From Propylenella binzhouense (GTDB taxonomy: Bacteria > Pseudomonadota > Alphaproteobacteria > Rhizobiales > Afifellaceae): a DNA stretch of 40,119 nucleotides. Every line of letters begins with the position of its first letter. Position 1 is the stretch's first letter. This document shows positions 26,701 through 34,137 of this stretch, in pieces. The stretch covers positions 1 through 40,119 of the forward strand of contig NZ_SPKJ01000031.1 in the NCBI RefSeq assembly GCF_009866965.1. The letters run 5' to 3'. Below the pieces are notes generated by a model, which was not told the DNA's origin, did not search any database, and was given only the letters and a program-made list of their open reading frames with translations. Made by a program: the position numbers and the translations under genes.

Positions 26701-27502
26701 GTCCCGCTCCCTCGCCATCGAGGGCGCGGGCGATCCTTTCCGCCCAGGACGCCTGGCCCTCCTCCTCGGCGATGAGATCGTTGCGGATCTCGATCATGAC
26801 GCTCGGCAGCCCGCGCGCCTCGCCGTGGCGGCCGAGCGTGTAGTAGACCCCGTCGCGCGGCGAATAGGGCTCGTTCTCCCCGACCACCAGGCCGGGCTCC
26901 GCCCGCAGCGTGGCGAGGCAGCGATCCGCCAGACGCCGGTCCCGGCCGAAGAGGATGCCGACATGCCAGGGCCGCGCGACGCCGCCGAGGACCGGGGTGA
27001 AGCTGTGGACCGCGACGAGCGCGGTCTCCGAGCCGGCGGCGAGCCTCGCCGCAAGGACCCGCTCGATCCCGTCATGGTAGGGCTCGTGCACGGCAGCGAT
27101 CCTCCGGGCGCGCTCCTCCGGCGGCAACCCCTCGTTTCCTGCAATCCGGATGCCACCCGAAAATGCCGGCACGAGATCGCGCGCGTCCGGGGCCCGGTTG
27201 CAGTCGAGAACCAGGCGGGAGACGGCGGCATGGACGAGCGGCGCATCGAGCAGGCGCGAAAGACGCCGCGCCACGGCGAGCGCTCCCGGGTCCCAGGCGA
27301 TGTGCGCCTGCCAGTCCGCCTGGGCCAGGCCGAGATCGCCCAAGCCGGGCGGACAGGCATTGCTGGCGTGATCGCAGAGGAGGACGAAGCGCGAGGTTCC
27401 GCCGCCGTTCTCGACGACCGGCTCGAACCTTTCCGCCTCGTGCGCACGAACGGCGACCGCCACGCTGCCGGCCTCTGGATCGTTTGTTACATCCATGCGC
27501 AC
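26693..27502 (-). CDS. N-formylglutamate amidohydrolase-family protein
   Basis: The 269-residue protein belongs to the N-formylglutamate deformylase family, zinc hydrolases that release glutamate from an N-acyl derivative. Recognisable blocks are FVLLCDHASNACPPGLGDLG, HIAWDPGALAVARRLSRLL, SRLVLDCNRAPD, an EPYHDGIERVL block and VAVHSFTPVLGG; the His/Asp residues in DHAS, YHD and VHSF are the likely metal and catalytic residues. It is the first gene of the leftward cluster, overlapping dctQ by 8 bases, and divergent from an RpiR-type regulator. No histidine-utilisation genes are nearby. I therefore infer that it acts on a glutamyl or acyl amide made in this pathway. Starts at 27502 or 27496 are possible; the 27502 start lies inside a palindrome. 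Confidence 0.85.
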   Translation of the reverse strand: MRMDVTNDPEAGSVAVAVRAHEAERFEPVVENGGGTSRFVLLCDHASNACPPGLGDLGLAQADWQAHIAWDPGALAVARRLSRLLDAPLVHAAVSRLVLDCNRAPDARDLVPAFSGGIRIAGNEGLPPEERARRIAAVHEPYHDGIERVLAARLAAGSETALVAVHSFTPVLGGVARPWHVGILFGRDRRLADRCLATLRAEPGLVVGENEPYSPRDGVYYTLGRHGEARGLPSVMIEIRNDLIAEEEGQASWAERIARALDGEGAGHA

Positions 27503-27530
27503 TCGGTGCGCAGCCGTGCTATTTGTTACA
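27483..27530. promoter_or_regulatory. candidate operator in the divergent amidohydrolase/RpiR promoter
   Basis: A perfect palindrome TGCGCAC-TCG-GTGCGCA (27496-27512) is flanked by two direct copies of TTTGTTACA (27483-27491 and 27522-27530). The region overlaps the start codon of the leftward amidohydrolase gene and lies about 55-100 bases upstream of the rightward regulator gene. A TTGACA on the minus strand (27551-27546) could be the leftward -35. The arrangement suggests an autoregulated operator, probably for the adjacent RpiR-type protein. Confidence 0.5.
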
Positions 27531-27583
27531 GGCCGTTACCCGGCTGTCAATCAAGCCTTCGCATCCGCAAAAGGGCGGCCGTC

Positions 27584-28417
27584 ATGGCGAGCATCGTGGA
27601 AGGGATCAGGGCGCGCGCGGATGGGATGACGCCCGCGGAGCGGAAGGTCGCGCGCGCGCTCCTCGCCCGCTTTCCCGTGCTCGGGCTTTCCACGGTGGCG
27701 GAGTTCGCGGAGAGCGCCGGCGTCAGCCCGCCCACGATCCTGCGCTTCACGGCGAGGCTCGGCTTCTCGAGCTATGCGGAGTTCCAGCGGCGGCTGCGCG
27801 AGGAACTCGAGGCACAGATCGAGACCCCGCTCGCCAAGCACGGGCTCGCCGGCGGGCGGCCGGCCGGCGGCCCGCCCCACATGGCTTTCGCGGAAGCTGC
27901 CTGCGCGAACGTCGCCGCCACCTTCGACAGCCTGCCGCCGACGGAATTCCGGGCAATCGTCGACCTCCTCGCGGACGCCAGGCGCCCCATCCACCTGATC
28001 GGAGGCCGCTTCACCGATCCGCTCGCACGCTACATGGCGGCGCATCTCCGAATCCTCCGCCCGGCCGTGAGCCACGTGGAGGGCCAGCCCGGCAACTGGC
28101 GCGACCATCTGATGGGCTTCGGACGGCGCGACATCCTCGTCGTCTTCGACGTCCGCCGCTACCAGGACGACCTCGTCGGGCTGGCGGAGGCCGCCGCCCG
28201 CCTCGGCGCGACGATCGTGCTCCTGACGGACCAGTGGCTCTCCCCCGTCGCGCGGATCGCGGCCCACGTGCTGCCGGCGCGGATCGCCGCGCCGTCCGTG
28301 TGGGACTCGAACGCCGCGCTCCTCGTCCTCGTCGAGGCGATCGTGGCGGCCGTGACGGAAGCGGACCCGGAGCGGAGCCGGGCCCGGATCGAGGCCCGCG
28401 AGCAGCTGAGGGACTGA
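27584..28417 (+). CDS. MurR/RpiR-family transcriptional regulator (HTH + SIS domain)
   Basis: The 277-residue protein has an N-terminal RpiR helix-turn-helix (about 1-77: MTPAERKVARALLARFP, STVAEFAESAGVSPPTILRFTARLGFSSYAEFQRRL). A C-terminal SIS domain (about 120-260: RPIHLIGGRFTDPLARYMAAHL) follows; SIS domains usually bind phosphosugars or related small ligands. RpiR-type regulators are often encoded next to the catabolic genes they control. This one is divergent from the amidohydrolase-TRAP-ligase cluster and is its likely regulator. ATG 27584 is preceded by AAGGG. Its stop is 20 bases from the convergent acid phosphatase. Confidence 0.93.
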   Translation: MASIVEGIRARADGMTPAERKVARALLARFPVLGLSTVAEFAESAGVSPPTILRFTARLGFSSYAEFQRRLREELEAQIETPLAKHGLAGGRPAGGPPHMAFAEAACANVAATFDSLPPTEFRAIVDLLADARRPIHLIGGRFTDPLARYMAAHLRILRPAVSHVEGQPGNWRDHLMGFGRRDILVVFDVRRYQDDLVGLAEAAARLGATIVLLTDQWLSPVARIAAHVLPARIAAPSVWDSNAALLVLVEAIVAAVTEADPERSRARIEAREQLRD

Positions 28418-28437
28418 GCCGCCCGGTCAGCGGCCGG

Positions 28438-29310
28438 TCAGGACTTCGGCTCCCATGCCTTGAGCGCCTCGATCTTCATCTTGCGGCGCTCGTCGGCGGA
28501 CTTCTTGTAGTCGCCGCCGAAGGCGGAGGATTCCCACGACCCGTATTCCGGATTCGGGAACATGATCCAGTCCTTGCCCCAATGGGCCATGTCGGCCTCG
28601 AGGACGGCGTTGCGCTCGGCGCGCGTGCCGCTCGCTTTGTCGGTGAAGTCGGCGAGATTATCGCCCATGACGAGGAGGACGCGGTAGCCGTCCGCGACCA
28701 CCTTCATGCGGCTCTCCTTCGCCGACTTCCAGTCCGGCCTTTCGCCGCGGGCAAGGATCGTGTCGACATTGCCGCCCATCGGGAAGCCGAGCGCCGCCAT
28801 GTTCTCGGCCGTCGCCGGCTCCTCCTCCTTCGTGCGGTTCGAGACGTAGAAGACCTTGACGCCCTTCGCATCGGCGTATTTGGCGAAGTCCACGGCGCCG
28901 ATCACCGCATCCGTCACCTTGTCGTTGACGTACTTCGTCCACTCCTTCGAGCTGAAGTCGGTCCGGCGGGTGACGAGAGACGCTTGGTACCTGTTGTTGT
29001 CGAGGACCGTCTCGTCCAGATCGACGATGATGGCGGGCGGCCTGTCGCCGAATTTCTCGCCCTGCATCTCCGGGAGCGCGGTCCAGGCCGGATCGGCGAG
29101 GCCCTCGTCGAGCCTGATCCGGGCGAGCGCGAAGAGGCCGAGCACCGTCGCCTTGTATTCGACCGAATCCTGCATCCAGAGCGTCGCGTTGAGGAGATCG
29201 TTCTGCGGCACAGCCTCCTGTGCCCGCGCTTCGGCCGCGAAGCCGATGGCGAGAACGACGGCGGCGCATGCCGAGAGCCGCATCCCGTGTCGGGAAACAG
29301 ATGAGTGCAT
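28438..29310 (-). CDS. class C (e(P4)-like) secreted acid phosphatase / 5'-nucleotidase
   Basis: The 290-residue HAD-superfamily IIIB enzyme starts with a signal peptide (MRLSACAAVVLAIGFAAEARA, cleavage after ARA, residue 30). NDLLNATLWMQDSVEY is the e(P4)-type lead-in. Motif I VDLDETVLDN has nucleophile D97 and D99, motif II is YVSNRTKEEE, and the late motif VMGDNLADFTD is typical of the class. It would hydrolyse phosphomonoesters such as nucleotides in the periplasm to supply phosphate or nucleosides. Unlike the Haemophilus e(P4) protein, it has no cysteine right after a signal-peptide core, so it is probably soluble instead of a lipoprotein. ATG 29310 has AGGAAGGAGA upstream. It is convergent with rpiR and divergent from the small gene at 29534. 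Confidence 0.9.
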   Translation of the reverse strand: MHSSVSRHGMRLSACAAVVLAIGFAAEARAQEAVPQNDLLNATLWMQDSVEYKATVLGLFALARIRLDEGLADPAWTALPEMQGEKFGDRPPAIIVDLDETVLDNNRYQASLVTRRTDFSSKEWTKYVNDKVTDAVIGAVDFAKYADAKGVKVFYVSNRTKEEEPATAENMAALGFPMGGNVDTILARGERPDWKSAKESRMKVVADGYRVLLVMGDNLADFTDKASGTRAERNAVLEADMAHWGKDWIMFPNPEYGSWESSAFGGDYKKSADERRKMKIEALKAWEPKS

Positions 29311-29533
29311 CGGTGACTTCTCCTTCCTCGGACACGGGGCCGGTCGCAGCCTCTCGCCGCCTTCGCGGCGGCCGCCCGCCGCGCGTCCCGACCCATGCTA
29401 CCGCGCCGTCCACGGTTTGAAAGCACTGCCGGTGCGGCATCGACCGACAGGCGGAAACAATCGCCGATTAATAAAGGTTATCGCCGGGCTCGCGCCGTTC
29501 CGCCAAGAATGGGGAAGTGGAGAGAGGACGACA

Positions 29534-29914
29534 GTGGCAGAAGCGGATTTGCAGTTCGTCGCGAAGCTGGTCGACGAGGAGATCAGGCGCGTGATCGCGG
29601 AGGCGATCGAGTCCGAGGGCTGCGTGGCGGCAAGCCAATGTGCGGTCCGGATCGCGAACGCCTATCCGAACAGCCGGGTCTCGGCAGAGGATCTCGCGGA
29701 AGCGATCGTCAGAGCCGCGATCAGCGCGCGCGTCGCCGTCGAGGTGAGCCGGCCTTCCGCAGCCGCCCACCTCTATTCAACCGGCGAACGCCTGTCGCAG
29801 CGGCCGGGCCGTCCGTTCGCCGGCAAGCGCCTCGCCGGCGGCCATGCCGCGCCCGGGGTCGAACCAGGGCCGAACACCCGACCGTCTCCGGCAGGAACAA
29901 GCGGCAGAGTGTGA
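29534..29914 (+). CDS. small hypothetical protein
   Basis: I do not recognise this 126-residue protein. The N-terminal two thirds (about 1-75) are predicted helical and acidic-amphipathic (LQFVAKLVDEEIRRVIAEAI, then SAEDLAEAIVRAAISARVAVEV), with a single Cys in EGCVAASQC. The last 50 residues are rich in Pro, Gly and Arg and look disordered. The start GTG 29534 is preceded by GAGAGG at suitable distance. It lies 127 bases upstream of the manganese catalase on the same strand, so co-expression is possible. The organised N-terminal half and ribosome site argue for a real gene; the C-terminal tail may be poorly conserved. Confidence 0.6.
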   Translation: MAEADLQFVAKLVDEEIRRVIAEAIESEGCVAASQCAVRIANAYPNSRVSAEDLAEAIVRAAISARVAVEVSRPSAAAHLYSTGERLSQRPGRPFAGKRLAGGHAAPGVEPGPNTRPSPAGTSGRV

Positions 29915-30041
29915 CGCGGCGACGTCGCGCTTCGGCCGCGGCGGTTCCTCGCGGCGCCCAACAGGATGTACGCTTTCAACTTTGGCGGAACGCCTCCCGT
30001 TGCCGGGCATTGCAGCGAGGTACCCCAAAGAGGAGGCGATC

Positions 30042-30899
30042 TTGTACTACAACGACCCGAAGCTTCAATATCCGGTGCGAGTCGACAAGCCTAACCCGCT
30101 GTTCGCGAAAGCGCTTCAGCAGGCGATCGGTGGGATCGAAGGCGAAATACGGGTTTGCATGCAGTATTTCTTCCAGGCCTGGGGGATGCGCGGCCCGAAG
30201 AAGTACCGCGACATGCTGCTCGCCACGGCGACCGAGGAGCTCGGCCACATCGAGATGCTTGCCACGGCCGTCGCGCTCAACCTCGAAGACGCGCCTCTCT
30301 CGCTGCAGGAAGAGGTCTCCGCCGATCCGGTGGGCGGGGCGATCCTCAACGGCATGAACATGCGCCACATCCTCTCGAGCGGCCTGGCGGCCATGCCGGT
30401 GGACGCCTCCGGCGTGCCGTTCGACATGTCGCACATCTACGCGAGCGGCAACGGCGCGGCCGACATGCTGGCGAACGTGACGGCCGAGTCGACCGGCCGC
30501 GCACTCGCCGTCCGCCTCTACAACATGACGGACGATCCGGGGATGAAGGACATGCTGCAGTTCCTGATCGCGCGCGACACCATGCACCAGAACCAGTGGA
30601 TGGCGGCGATCGAGGACATGGGCGGCATCGCCGAGGCCTTGCCGATCCCGAACAGCCATCCGCAGGACGAGGAGAACCGGGAGTTCAGCTATGCGTTTCT
30701 CGGCTTCGACAAGGACGGTGCGCAGCCCGTGCAGGGCCGGTGGAGTTCCGGGACGTCTTTCGACGGCAAGGGCGAGTTCACGAGCCGTCCCATGCAGCCG
30801 CTCGGCGAGGAACCCGATCTCGGGCTCGCGCGGCCCAAGTCGGGCGCCCAGTCCGCGCAGATCGGGAGCGGCGGCGGCATCCTGAACAAGATCCTCTGA
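30042..30899 (+). CDS. manganese catalase
   Basis: The 285-residue non-heme catalase disproportionates hydrogen peroxide at a dimanganese centre. All five ligands are visible: E35 (GGIEGEIR), E66 and H69 (TEELGHIEM), E149 (TAESTGR) and H182 (TMHQNQW). These match the Lactobacillus plantarum enzyme positions (35, 66, 69, 148, 181) almost exactly. The start is TTG 30042, preceded by AGAGGAGG. It gives (M)YYNDPKLQYPVRVDKPNP, the usual N-terminus, and no ATG lies close by in frame. The C-terminal 60 residues are Gly/Ser-rich, ending GSGGGILNKIL. The protein is cytosolic. A hairpin follows the stop directly. Confidence 0.95.
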   Translation: MYYNDPKLQYPVRVDKPNPLFAKALQQAIGGIEGEIRVCMQYFFQAWGMRGPKKYRDMLLATATEELGHIEMLATAVALNLEDAPLSLQEEVSADPVGGAILNGMNMRHILSSGLAAMPVDASGVPFDMSHIYASGNGAADMLANVTAESTGRALAVRLYNMTDDPGMKDMLQFLIARDTMHQNQWMAAIEDMGGIAEALPIPNSHPQDEENREFSYAFLGFDKDGAQPVQGRWSSGTSFDGKGEFTSRPMQPLGEEPDLGLARPKSGAQSAQIGSGGGILNKIL

Positions 30900-30900
30900 C

Positions 30901-30926
30901 CGGTCGCGCGGCCGGCCCCGCGACCG
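30901..30926 (+). terminator. terminator-like hairpin after manganese catalase
   Basis: CGGTCGCG (30901-30908), a 10-base GC-rich loop and CGCGACCG (30919-30926) form a perfect 8-bp stem starting one base after the catalase stop codon. No U-run follows. Together with the two palindromes that follow it separates the convergent catalase and thiamine-diphosphate enzyme genes. Confidence 0.5.
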
Positions 30927-30934
30927 CGTGGCCC

Positions 30935-30993
30935 CGGCACGGCGACGCCGTGCCGGGATCCGGATCGGGTGGCGGCACGGCGACGCCGTGCCG
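30935..30993. repeat. two identical 21-base palindromes
   Basis: The same 21-base sequence, a perfect palindrome with 9-bp arms (CGGCACGGC / GCCGTGCCG) around GAC, occurs at 30935-30955 and 30973-30993, 38 bases apart. It sits between two convergent genes (catalase ending at 30899, TPP enzyme ending at 31021). Each can fold on either strand, so they may be bidirectional terminators or REP-like elements. Sequence after each copy (GGATCCGGA / GAATCCGGA) is also similar, which suggests a unit duplication. Confidence 0.7.
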
Positions 30994-31020
30994 GAATCCG
31001 GAGGGCGGGCGCCGGCCGCC

Positions 31021-32718
31021 TCAGTGCTTCTTCGGATGCGCCTTGCGCATGGTCGGCGAGGTGACCCGGTCGGAAATGTGGATGTCCCAGAGCTCGGCGA
31101 CGTCGGCTGCCTTGAACGGCTCGATCAGCGCCTCGATCTGCCCGACATCCGTCACGACGGAACCGCGCAGGCCGAATCCCTCAGCGATCCGGCCGAGATC
31201 GCCCCGCCCGAAGATCGCGCCGCTGTCGTCGAGCCCGTCGGCGCGCAGCTTGTGGATCTCGGAGCCGAAGGCGCCGTCATTGAGGATGCAGAGGAGGAGC
31301 TTGAGGCCGTGGCGGCGCGCGGTCTCGAGCTCCTGCGCATGCATCATGAAGCCGCCGTCGCCGTCGATCAGCACGACCTGGCTGTCCGGCCGCGCAACCG
31401 CGACGCCGATCGCATAGCAGAGGCCGTTGCCGATCGCGCCGAACTCGCGGATGGTGTGGAAGTGCTCGGGCCTGCGGCCGCGCATCTGGGCGTGGAAGTA
31501 GGAGCAGTGGCCCGAGCCGCTGACGATCTCCCAGTCCTTCGGGATGACGCGGTCGAGCGCCAGAACCGCCTCGCGGGGGTCGAGCGTCGCGGGCTCGATC
31601 TCGAATTCGGTGCTGTCGGCCGGCTCCTCGGCGATGCGGCGGGCGAGTTCCGGCGTGCGCCAGTCTGAGGGCGCGATCCCGCGTTCCTTCAGGCCGGCGA
31701 TGACGGCGCCGAGGCCGAGCTTCGCGTCCGCCTCCAGGAAGAGATCGGCCACCTTGCGGCCGTTCTTGAGCCCGACCGGATGCGCGTCGATCTGCAGGAC
31801 GCGCGCCTGCGGAAAGAGCGTCCCGCCGTCGACGGTGAAATGGTGGAGGCTCGCGCCGACGGCGACGACGAGATCCGCCTGCGCGAACAGCTCCTTCCCG
31901 ATGTCGCGCGAGAAGCCGCCCGCAATGCCGATGCCGAACGGATGGTGGTCGAACATGCCGCGCTCGGGAAGCGTGGTGGCGAGCATGCCGCCGCAGAGAT
32001 CGGCGAGTTCCTCGCACTGGGACTGCGCCCCGGAACGCAGCACCCCGCGGCCCGCAATGACCACGACGCGCCTTGCCGAGGCGATCGCGTCGACCGCCTT
32101 CTCCACATAGGCAGGGTGGGGCGCGACCGGCCCGGTGTCCGGCACGTAGTCGGTCGAGGGCACGTAGTCGTGGGGCGCCGGAAGCTTCTGCTTCTGCATG
32201 TCGTAGGGCACGCTGAGGACGACGGGACGGCGCTCCGTCCGCGCGACGTAGAAGGCCTCCCGGACAAATTCCAGCATGCGCTTCATGCTGGTGCAGGCGA
32301 TGTGGTGCGCCCCGGTCGCGGTTACGACCGGCCCCTGGTCGATACGCTGGTTGTAGAACGAGGCGTTGATCGGCGTGTCGCCCGAAAACACCACCACCGG
32401 CACGCGCGCCTGGGCGGCCGTCGCGAGCGCCGTCGAGAGCTGCGTCAGGCCCGGGCCGCAGGTGACGGAGGCAACCCCCACCTTTCCGCTCGCGATCGAA
32501 TAGCCCATCGCCATGGCGAGCGCGCAGTGCTCGTGCCGGACGTGGTAGGTCCGGACGCCCGGCTGCTCGGCGAGCGCGGTCGCCCAGTGCATGTTCCCGT
32601 CGCCCATCAGCGTGAAGTTCACCTCCACCCCTTCCCTGGCGAAGGCGCGGGCCAGGTGGACATAGGTAGGGAGCTCTTCGAGAGCGACGCCGGATGGCAC
32701 CGAAACCGCGTAGTTCAT
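31021..32718 (-). CDS. thiamine-diphosphate-dependent enzyme (acetolactate-synthase-like)
   Basis: The 565-residue ThDP enzyme has the POX/AHAS domain order. The N-terminal Pyr domain carries catalytic E63 (VRHEHCALAMAMGYS) and GVASVTCGPGLTQ. A central domain follows (about 190-330; ARRVVVIAGRGVLRSGA). The C-terminal PP domain carries the ThDP motif GDGGFMMHAQELET...LCILND (about 470-500). The exact reaction (carboligation or decarboxylation) cannot be assigned; an isolated catalytic subunit with no small subunit nearby argues against biosynthetic IlvB. ATG 32718 has GAGG 8-9 bases upstream; ATG 32733 is possible. It lies 113 bases downstream of a Bug-type receptor on the same strand, perhaps co-transcribed. 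Upstream, at 32736-32749, TTGACC-like sequence leads into the palindrome GAACGTTC (32741-32748). Confidence 0.88.
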   Translation of the reverse strand: MNYAVSVPSGVALEELPTYVHLARAFAREGVEVNFTLMGDGNMHWATALAEQPGVRTYHVRHEHCALAMAMGYSIASGKVGVASVTCGPGLTQLSTALATAAQARVPVVVFSGDTPINASFYNQRIDQGPVVTATGAHHIACTSMKRMLEFVREAFYVARTERRPVVLSVPYDMQKQKLPAPHDYVPSTDYVPDTGPVAPHPAYVEKAVDAIASARRVVVIAGRGVLRSGAQSQCEELADLCGGMLATTLPERGMFDHHPFGIGIAGGFSRDIGKELFAQADLVVAVGASLHHFTVDGGTLFPQARVLQIDAHPVGLKNGRKVADLFLEADAKLGLGAVIAGLKERGIAPSDWRTPELARRIAEEPADSTEFEIEPATLDPREAVLALDRVIPKDWEIVSGSGHCSYFHAQMRGRRPEHFHTIREFGAIGNGLCYAIGVAVARPDSQVVLIDGDGGFMMHAQELETARRHGLKLLLCILNDGAFGSEIHKLRADGLDDSGAIFGRGDLGRIAEGFGLRGSVVTDVGQIEALIEPFKAADVAELWDIHISDRVTSPTMRKAHPKKH

Positions 32719-32740
32719 AACGGCAGACCTCATCTTGACC

Positions 32741-32748
32741 GAACGTTC
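32741..32748. promoter_or_regulatory. possible operator palindrome upstream of the ThDP enzyme
   Basis: GAACGTTC forms an 8-bp palindrome inside TTGACCGAACGTTCAGAT, 22 bases upstream of the ThDP-enzyme start. TetR-family operators often carry ACCGAACGTTCGGT-like cores; only the left half matches well here. No TetR gene is nearby, so this is a weak candidate. Confidence 0.25.
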
Positions 32749-32831
32749 AGATGCCCGCGGCAGGTCGCGGCCCGCCCGGGCTGCAAGTCTGGCGGCAGAC
32801 GCCGAAAGCCATCGCGCCGGGACCGGGCGCG

Positions 32832-33776
32832 CTACTTCCAGGGATCGCTCTTCCACAGCGCCTGGAGCGCCTCCGTCTCCTTCGCCACCCACGCTTCCGT
32901 CTCGGCGGCCGTCATGGGATTGAGCACGAGCGCCCGCTTCTGCGCTGCGGCTACGAACTCGGGATCGCCCGCCGTCTTCTGAATGCAGCCGTCGAGCTTT
33001 GCAACCACGTCGGCCGGCATGCCCTTCGGGCCGCCGATCGCGTGATTGGACCCGCCGACAAGGTCGAATCCCTGCTCGCGGAAAGTGGGGACGTCGGGCA
33101 GCGACGGGTCGCGCTCCGCCGAGGCGATGGCAAGGGTCGTCAGCTCGCCCTGGAACGGCGTCACCTCGGTCAGGGAGAGGCCGCCGACCTGAAGGTCTCC
33201 GCTCATGACGGCGTTCCTGACGGTGGCGGCGTCGGAGAACGGGATGAACCTGAAATTCGAGCCGGACGCCTTCGCCAGCCTCAGCATCATCAGGTGGTCA
33301 TCGCTCCCGAAATTGGTAATGCCGAGATTGACCGGACCGGACTTCGTGGCCTCGATCAGCTTCGGCAGCGTGTCGTGCGCGGCGTCCTTGCCCGTGTTGA
33401 TCGTCACCTTCGAGCCATAGAGCGTGCCGAGATAGGTGAAGCTTGCCGGCGTGAAGCGCGGGTTCTCCTTGCTGATGCTGCCGACAATGACGTTCGGGAT
33501 GTTGAGGCCGCCCAGCGTGTAGCCGTCGGGCTTCAGGCCGGCGAGCTCCGTGAAGCCGACCTCGCCGCCGGCGCCGGGCCTGTTCACGACGGCGATGCTG
33601 CCGCCGAGGCATTTCTCGACGTAGGGGATCCAGGTGCGGACGCCGATGTCGGTGGTGCCGCCGGGTGCGAACGGCACGATGAAGGTTATCGGCCGCTCGG
33701 GATATTCCGCACGCGCGGCCGCGCTGCCGAGCGCAAGCGATACGGCAATCGCGGCAAGCCCCAGGCGAATTCGCAT
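32832..33776 (-). CDS. TTT-family (Bug) periplasmic substrate-binding protein
   Basis: The 314-residue Bug/TctC-type receptor has a signal peptide (MRIRLGLAAIAVSLALGSAAARA, cleavage near residue 23). The mature start YPERPITFIVPFAPGGTTDIGVR is diagnostic for the family; the APGG.TD loop binds a ligand carboxylate. NRPGAGGEVGFTEL, NIGITNFGSDDHL-like sequence (here NLGITNFGSDDH) and LPDVPTFREQGFD follow. Likely ligands are carboxylates, specific identity unknown. ATG 33776 is preceded by GGAGG. A tctA remnant lies divergently 361 bases away, so the cognate permease is broken here or encoded elsewhere, as is common for orphan Bug proteins. The ThDP enzyme follows downstream. Confidence 0.92.
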   Translation of the reverse strand: MRIRLGLAAIAVSLALGSAAARAEYPERPITFIVPFAPGGTTDIGVRTWIPYVEKCLGGSIAVVNRPGAGGEVGFTELAGLKPDGYTLGGLNIPNVIVGSISKENPRFTPASFTYLGTLYGSKVTINTGKDAAHDTLPKLIEATKSGPVNLGITNFGSDDHLMMLRLAKASGSNFRFIPFSDAATVRNAVMSGDLQVGGLSLTEVTPFQGELTTLAIASAERDPSLPDVPTFREQGFDLVGGSNHAIGGPKGMPADVVAKLDGCIQKTAGDPEFVAAAQKRALVLNPMTAAETEAWVAKETEALQALWKSDPWK

Positions 33777-34137
33777 GTGATCCTCCCCGGACCGAGACCG
33801 GCCTGCCGCTCTTCCGGCGATAACGGGCCGCAAACCTCCGCGGCATCCCGCCCGGTCCTCGCGCATCGGAGGCGGTCCATCGGGAAGGTACACCGTTGCA
33901 TGCAGAGTTCGCGCCCGCGCCGGGCCCTTGTCAAGCGACCCTTGCCGGGGGGCGTTGCCTGCCGCCCGCAAGTGTGCAGCATGGGTCCCGACGCTGAGAA
34001 TGCGGTTACCACACGCAGAATGTGGCTCGGGGAGGCTGGCGTCCTGCCGTGAACACGCTGCTTCGCAGCCCACCTGCACGCGCCTGCCAAACGATCTGGC
34101 GCTTCGTCGACGTCTGGCGGGTCTGGCTGAATCGTCG
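33777..34137. other. gene-free junction between Bug receptor and tctA remnant
   Basis: In this 361-base stretch I find no supported gene. It contains the leftward Bug-gene ribosome site and presumably its promoter. Toward 34040-34137 one frame reads a short peptide ending QTIWRFVDVWRVWLNRR then stop at 34138, next to the frame of the tctA remnant. That W-rich segment could be a frameshifted vestige of the TctA sequence before its conserved IGILPG motif, but the match is too short to be sure. No tctB-like sequence was seen. Confidence 0.5.

Noticed and set aside
29915-30041. An EcfG-type stress promoter (GGAAC...) ahead of manganese catalase
   Set aside because: GGAAC is present but no CGTT lies at the required 16-17 base spacing.
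30935-30993. A mini CRISPR array
   Set aside because: Only two units, each a perfect palindrome, 17-base spacing and no cas genes.
31021-32718. Biosynthetic acetolactate synthase ilvB
   Set aside because: No ilvH or ilvC is adjacent and the neighbour is a solute receptor; the general ThDP family is all that is supported.
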